A DNA stretch of 64,000 nt, taken from the NCBI GenBank assembly GCA_027924585.1, contig BSBM01000361.1:69686501-69750500 (forward strand), given 5' to 3'. Source of the stretch: Larix kaempferi. Lineage: Eukaryota > Streptophyta > Pinopsida > Pinales > Pinaceae. Of this stretch, positions 59,773 through 64,000 are shown in pieces. Under the pieces are notes generated by a model. That model saw only the letters and a list, made by a program, of their open reading frames with translations, had not been told where the DNA came from and ran no database searches. Numbering within the stretch: the first letter of the stretch is position 1; every line of letters starts with the position of its first letter. The translations under genes and the position numbers were made by a program.

Positions 59773-59939
59773 CTTACTTCTCGGATATTATTGTCCAAGA
59801 ACCTAAACATCTCATCTGGTTCACTGTGGTTGTGAGCCACATCAGTCAGTATTTCTTCCACTGACCAGACTTGAATCTTCTGCAATCAAATTTGTCAGTG
59901 CTCAAACCCTTACCTGAGGAACTTTGTAGATTCTGATAG
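59773..59939 (-). pseudogene. two small exons of an unidentified gene
   Basis: The minus strand shows TTTTGCAG, then CCTATCAGAATCTACAAAGT encoding PIRIYKVPQ, then GTAAGG. Next comes TTTGATTGCAG followed by an exon of about 110 bases encoding KIQVWSVEEILTDVAHNHSE and PDEMFRFLDNNIRE, then GTAAGT. Both exons have clean acceptor and donor sites. I do not recognise the protein. The micro-exon starts about 30 bases inside a primer-binding site, so the fragment may have been carried by a retroelement. Confidence 0.45.
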
Positions 59940-59968
59940 GCTGCAAAATAGAGTTAGCTGCAAAACTA

Positions 59969-59980
59969 GCTCTGATACCA
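59969..59980 (-). promoter_or_regulatory. primer-binding site of an unresolved LTR element
   Basis: The minus strand reads TGGTATCAGAGC, preceded by an LTR-like end (AAAAATCAACA). It implies a 5' LTR starting at 59981 and extending right. I could not find the far boundary or a matching second LTR. Confidence 0.6.
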
Positions 59981-61240
59981 TGTTGATTTTTATAAACTTA
60001 GGTTTTGATAAAATAAAGAACAACTTTTAAACAATGATGCAGTAGATCAGAAATGTAAATCAATCATACAATACAACTGTAAGAATTCAAAAACATAATT
60101 TGCATTTCTTTCAACTAGGGCACTACCAATAGGTCACCGTGCCAATAAATTTAAAAAATAATTTTCATTTATTTCAACTAGGGCACTACCAATAGGTCAC
60201 TGTGCCAATAATCCACAATAAACTGAAAGTAAGAATGCTAGTAAATGACACGGTTATAAGTACTTACCTGGGGGTGAGCCCTTCTCTAATGTACTCAGAT
60301 CTGCTTTCAGTTTTGCCAATAAGGAATAATATATTAATAGATATAGAAACATAAATAGCCCTAGAAGGGAAACATCATACCTATGAGAGAGAGAGAGAGA
60401 CCAAGGAAGAGTGTCAACAATAGGTACAGTTGTGTTAGGACAAACTTCAAGCACCAGCAGACCTTCTAACGTAGTTAGGAAACAACCAATGTCAACCACC
60501 AGTCAAGCTGCAATAACCAATACTGGCCCTAACATGGCTCATAATACAACGTGAGACCTCAACAGACTCTAATAGTCTTTGATAACAGTATCCATAAATC
60601 CATAGGTTAACGGTAGCCTCAATAGGCCCTAACCAAAAAGTTCAATGATAACCTGAATAGACCCAACACCAAAGTGGCGGCAGCTAATAGGAGAAGCAAA
60701 AAGAATCGAGAACGGAAGCCCTAGAAGGGCTAAACAAATAATCAAATAGCAGCAGAATTAGGAGGACCTCTCAGAGGAGAAAGATGCATCCCTAGAGGAC
60801 TTATAACGGCAGCAAAAAAACAGCCCTACAGGGCTCAAACCTTGACATCAAAAACAGAAAAATGTTCCATCAACCAGCTGCCAAACGATGCCCTAGAAGG
60901 AGGCCGAAAAAACAGAACCCAAACTAATTCGCCCCCCGATTTCATGACCATTTAGAAGGTCAATCATGAGACCAAAACAACAAAGGTGACTCGACAAACA
61001 ACCAACCCGATAAGGTCAAGTACCATAAGCAGGATAACCACAAGGACAAACAAGATAGGGTGACAAGGTCTCTCTCTCTTGGTATGTGTCCTCACATGTT
61101 CCATACATCTACGGAAAGTTTTGTCATCACAGTACTAAAGGTATCATCCCGATGATGTGATCCTTCGGTCCTCAACTTATTCCTGAGGTCAGGTACCTCA
61201 TCAAAGGGTGGCCAGTCCTTTGATGAGCCGAACTAGGAGA
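59981..61240 (-). other. probable LTR-like sequence, far end unknown
   Basis: It begins TGTTGATTTTTATAAAC next to a primer-binding site. It contains a 61-bp direct repeat (60102-60163 and 60163-60215, with TTTCAACTAGGGCACTACCA), a (GA)n run near 60385-60402, and GC-richer sequence with CCCTAGAAGGGC words at 60700-60960. No gene. Confidence 0.4.
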
Positions 61241-62278
61241 GAAGGACATCACACATCATTACCATTAACAAATCTACAACATATTCCTCGATGGGAAGCA
61301 TAGAACTTGCAGCAACAATAGCCACAACAATATATACTTCAACAACAAGCTCTAAAAGTGCTGCTACAAAAACCAGAATAGCATCTAGTGCATCATGTTT
61401 AGAATGTGCAACAGTAATAACATTATAACCATATAATCATTGTTTCCCATATATTCTCTTTGTTACGGGAGAAAGTGAAGAAAATCCCACCCTTTTCATT
61501 CAATATTTTCTTTCTACATTATGCCTTTTCATTTAATATTTTATTTTTACAATATGCCATACTGCATTGTACCATAAAGGATTCAACGGTCTAGCGTCAT
61601 GTGTAGGGAATAAACAAAGAAACACCTTTCAAGATTAGTTGAGGGTATTTCCCAGGAAATTGTTGGTACAATTCATGGTATAGTCTATCATTATATCTAC
61701 TGCTGAAATATAGATGTAGAGCTACAAATATGATCTTTCCTATGCAAAGTTGCAAATACTGGAAGAAAAATAGAGAATACATGCTCAAACTACTGAAATT
61801 TGAAATAGGGAGATGTCTACTGAAACATTTGCTAAAAAAACTTCTAATTTACTGCCAAACCACTGTATTTGCCATGAATCTACCAAATTTATGCAAAGAC
61901 TGATATTTATGGAAAAGACATCAGAAAAAATACAAATCTATGCCTGATCTATCAAATTGTTGCTTAATTGGACAAATATCACTTCTATACAACCAATATC
62001 TGCAGGAAATTGACTAATTTCAATTGTTGGGCATCTATTTTCATCTACTAGCTTTCAAAATTTACTGTCGCTGTTGAGATTCAAGTGAATACTGTATTGA
62101 CAGTATGTGGACATATGAAAATTATGCCAATTACATTAGAGAAATGTCGGTCTCGTGCCAATAGGTCTCCTACGATGGATGCATAGGAACCTAGTAAGCC
62201 AATGCATAGACCATTTTTCTCTTCGCTTAGCAATTCAGATCTCATAGTCAAGTATCAAGGAAATAAAAAAATATAAGC
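61241..62278. other. spacer without recognised features
   Basis: AT-rich, no gene, RNA or clear repeat seen. Confidence 0.45.
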
Positions 62279-62470
62279 AAAATAAATGCAAACTTCCAAA
62301 CTTGAAAAAATGCTCCAAATGTAAGAAAAAAACAAATAATTTATGAAACGAATCAAACTAGTACAAAGGGCTCAAACCGCAATCAATTATCAAGGGAATA
62401 AAAATATATTTAACCAAAATAAATGCAAACTTCCAAACTTGAAAAAATGCTCCAAATGTAAGAAACAAGC
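62279..62470. repeat. direct repeat of about 50 bp, offset 137
   Basis: AATAAATGCAAACTTCCAAA and the following CTTGAAAAAATGCTCCAAAT occur from about 62281 and again from 62418. From here to 62985 nothing else is recognised. Confidence 0.88.
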
Positions 62471-62985
62471 AAACCATTCATATTTGCCAAGATATCAAAG
62501 CTAGAAATACAAGCAATTCCATGTACTTGAGTTTTAACTTTTGAATGAGCCCATTCTTGCTAAGCGGAAGTATTGTTAAATTAATTACTTAACCTTTAAT
62601 ACTAGGACGTTATCTATGGATAGATAGGTCCCAACTTCATTTCCTGTCACAAATAAGAAAAAAAAACAATGCATTAGTTAACTATCAAAACATCAAACTT
62701 AAAATAGCTTGCATCAAGGAAATGTAGCTCTAATATTACTATATTTAATACAAAGTAAAGACTATAGAACCTATTTTTACCTGAAATGCAACTTCAAATT
62801 TATGTATGGTAATCTTTCTCCCATCAAGAATTTTCCTTTTCCAACATGCTCCAAGAATAGAGGAACATCGAAGTCAAACTAAAAAAAATCACATGATCTA
62901 TTAAATTCCATTCATTATTTATACATTGCCAATGTATATTGGTTTAGATTATATCTTGTGGCATATCAAATTCCCAATTCTCATG

Positions 62986-63999
62986 TCACTCTTCATTTTC
63001 TACATTTTGAACATGAGCTTCTGTAGATGAAATATCATTATGAGCCTCCAAAACATTATGTTCCATATCAAGTTCATTGGAGACATTTGTTATATTGTAT
63101 TCTCCTCTTCTCTCACAATCCGATCGCCAGAGTGCCAGTGCTCTATTGAATGGGAAATTGGTAATGTCATACTTTGTTACATATAATCTTAAACAAGTAT
63201 CCATATTCTTATCAAGCTTGTTCCTCAACTTTGACTTCAAGACTGACAGTGCACTAAACATTCTTTCATCCTCCACTGATCCCAAAATCATGGTTTGACA
63301 TAAATCGACTAATTTGAAATACTCTGACATGTTTTCTTGTAGGTATTGACTTTCACCTAAAATAGTCCATAATTTGATTACTGCACCATATTCTATAGGT
63401 TTTGGCAAAGTACGATATTGACCTGACATTGTTTGAGCAAAGCAAGTGGCTTGTTGATATAATTTTGATGAATCTAATATACCTCCAAGATCTTCTCCTT
63501 CTACCTTAGCGTTCCTGCCAAAGTGGTGGACTAAAGAATTCAATTTTGCTAGAAAGTCGACTTTTAAAGGATCTATTTCTTTTTCAGAGTTCCAATAATG
63601 AGGGTATACCACAGACATAGCTTCCAATAATTCATCTCGAGGAAATCGTTCTCTTATCTCTAATGATAGTGATTGTGCAATTTGTATCAAGTTGCGTCTC
63701 ACTGAAATCACAATATCATTGAATTGGTCTCTTGACACATGGCACTCTTCGGTGGTTTCTCCCCTCTTAGTAACATAATAAAAGGGAACCATATACCCAC
63801 GCACTTGCATACATAGTCTCCCTTTTTCATCAAACTTCAAATAATTTTCACTCTTTTCTATATCAATGATAGTAGTCCAACCATTAAATGTTTGACCCGT
63901 AAAAGAATCTAGCATCCTATACAAATTATCCAATGCAAGGCATGCCAATTTTCTTGCATTTGTGTACTCTGCAATATACATTGTGCGACTCTGAGCCAT
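62986..63999 (-). CDS. hAT-family transposase, C-terminal part
   Basis: A 337-codon open frame without stops that reaches the window edge, so its N-terminus is probably missing and the first methionine may be internal. Near the end, GSVEDERMFSALSVLKSKLR and NKLDKNMDTCLRL form the hAT C-terminal dimerisation motif (S-x-E-R-x-F-S-x-L). The segment before it (GWTTIIDIEKSENYLKFDEK, FGRNAKVEGEDLGGILDSS) fits the large hAT-derived proteins of the ZNF862/C17orf113-like type. hAT transposases cut and paste DNA and act as dimers. The tail after RALALWRSDCERRGEYNITN is acidic. No terminal inverted repeats were identified. Full proteins of this type usually exceed 600 residues. Confidence 0.8.
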   Translation of the reverse strand: MAQSRTMYIAEYTNARKLACLALDNLYRMLDSFTGQTFNGWTTIIDIEKSENYLKFDEKGRLCMQVRGYMVPFYYVTKRGETTEECHVSRDQFNDIVISVRRNLIQIAQSLSLEIRERFPRDELLEAMSVVYPHYWNSEKEIDPLKVDFLAKLNSLVHHFGRNAKVEGEDLGGILDSSKLYQQATCFAQTMSGQYRTLPKPIEYGAVIKLWTILGESQYLQENMSEYFKLVDLCQTMILGSVEDERMFSALSVLKSKLRNKLDKNMDTCLRLYVTKYDITNFPFNRALALWRSDCERRGEYNITNVSNELDMEHNVLEAHNDISSTEAHVQNVENEE

Positions 64000-64000
64000 T

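Overview
The window looks like nuclear DNA from a land plant with a large, transposon-rich genome. The evidence is LTR retrotransposons primed by initiator tRNA-Met, an intron-rich CACTA (En/Spm) DNA transposon, a hAT transposase, and decayed copies of plant nuclear genes. A gymnosperm, perhaps a conifer, fits the style of the unrecognised TE-like ORFs, but that is a guess from memory and not proven here. I see no intact single-copy host gene. No RNA gene, CRISPR array or prokaryotic system is present.

Most of the left 52 kb is a set of nested insertions into one ancestral sequence. The ancestral pieces are 3681-5452, 9882-10155, 35369-36961 and 51067 onward. Into this landed: (1) a Ty3/gypsy element on the minus strand, 5453-9876, TSD ataac on both sides; (2) a CACTA element, 10156-35365, about 25.2 kb, with matching CACTA/TAGTG termini; (3) a Ty1/copia element A1, 21715-28779, inside the second gene of the CACTA element, TSD tcgtc on both sides; (4) a related copia element A2 on the minus strand, 36962-51061, with a one-mismatch TSD; (5) a young, nearly intact copia element B, 41062-48626, inside A2, TSD ttaac on both sides. 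The 3' part of a sixth copia element fills 1-3680. Across the CACTA insertion and across the A2 insertion the ancestral plus-strand reading frame rejoins in frame, which supports the reconstruction.

Element B keeps gag, protease, integrase, reverse transcriptase and RNase H in one frame with a single internal stop. A1 and A2 lack most of gag-pol and share the same internal junctions, so they look like one non-autonomous lineage that a B-like element could have mobilised. The copia elements carry long arrays of short tandem repeats between the pol stop and the 3' LTR.

The CACTA element carries a TNP2-like transposase pseudogene (10594-15735), a second transposon gene broken by A1 (21395-31788), a minus-strand mTERF-like gene fragment between them, and a roughly 780-bp foldback sequence near its 3' end.

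The right end (52-64 kb) holds a higher-order minisatellite (52.66-54.24 kb). It then has a run of minus-strand gene fragments: RFC4-like and RRM-like fragments nearly fused, a possible MEI2-like fragment, and two unidentified small exons beside a primer-binding site. A hAT-family transposase C-terminus runs off the window edge at 62986-63999.
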